Source of the DNA: an uncultured Bacteroidales bacterium
GTDB taxonomy: Bacteria; Bacteroidota; Bacteroidia; Bacteroidales; Muribaculaceae
DNA: 7,146 bases
Assembly (NCBI GenBank): GCA_947175585.1
Contig: CAMWNL010000078.1
Location: 1-7,146, forward strand
Direction of reading: 5' to 3'
In this document: in pieces, positions 7,104-7,146 of the stretch
Position numbering within the stretch: position 1 is the first letter of the stretch
Layout of the letters: each line of letters begins with the position of its first letter
Position numbers and translations under genes: made by a program
Notes under the pieces: model-generated
Seen by the model: the letters and a program-made list of their open reading frames with translations, nothing else
The model's database searches: none
What the model was told of the DNA's origin: nothing

Positions 7104-7146
7104 ATATTAAATTCTCATGGTGGGGATTCTGTCACGTGGGGCGGGT
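7104..7146 (+). other. 3' flank; possible first codons of a following gene
   Basis: After the helicase stop an ATG at 7117 opens a frame (MVGILSRGAG) that runs off the window edge. Thirteen bases separate it from the stop, a spacing that would suit co-transcription. Ten codons are too few to identify a protein or to exclude chance. The segment is visibly more G-rich than the gene before it. No terminator is seen in these 43 bases. Confidence 0.2.

Overview
The window looks like an accessory region of a Bacteroidales-type (Bacteroidota) chromosome or mobile element. The evidence is moderate AT-richness, coding starts with no convincing Shine-Dalgarno sequence, one good Bacteroidota-style promoter (TTTTG, 18 nt, TACATTTG, matching the TAnnTTTG -7 element), and a gene remnant that resembles the DUF4143 ATPases common in Bacteroidales. 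No species can be named from the sequence.

Layout, all on the + strand. (1) 23-1264: a 413-residue protein with an N-terminal Cys/His zinc-binding-like and helical HEPN/RES N-terminal region and a C-terminal RES domain. RES domains are NAD+-degrading toxin/effector domains. (2) 1265-2228: 964 bases with no intact convincing gene. In order it holds a weak terminator-like inverted repeat after the RES gene, a strong promoter, about 200 bases with several hairpins and no usable ORF that ends in an excellent intrinsic terminator (a candidate small RNA or orphan leader), the 3' remnant of a DUF4143-type ATPase gene with an in-frame stop, and a hairpin-rich leader before the next gene. (3) 2229-7103: one very large gene (1624 residues) joining a DEDD-type 3'-5' exonuclease-like domain, a complete RecQ-like SF2 helicase, several winged-helix-like segments, a complete UvrD/Rep-like SF1 helicase and a C-terminal extension. 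(4) 7104-7146: 43 bases, possibly reaching the first codons of a following gene.

The most interesting reading is a possible anti-phage or anti-plasmid locus: a giant nuclease/dual-helicase protein that could process or sense foreign DNA, beside a RES protein that could deplete NAD+. This is inference. The two genes share strand and neighbourhood, but a promoter, a strong terminator and a pseudogene remnant lie between them, so they are not a simple operon. Each could also work alone.
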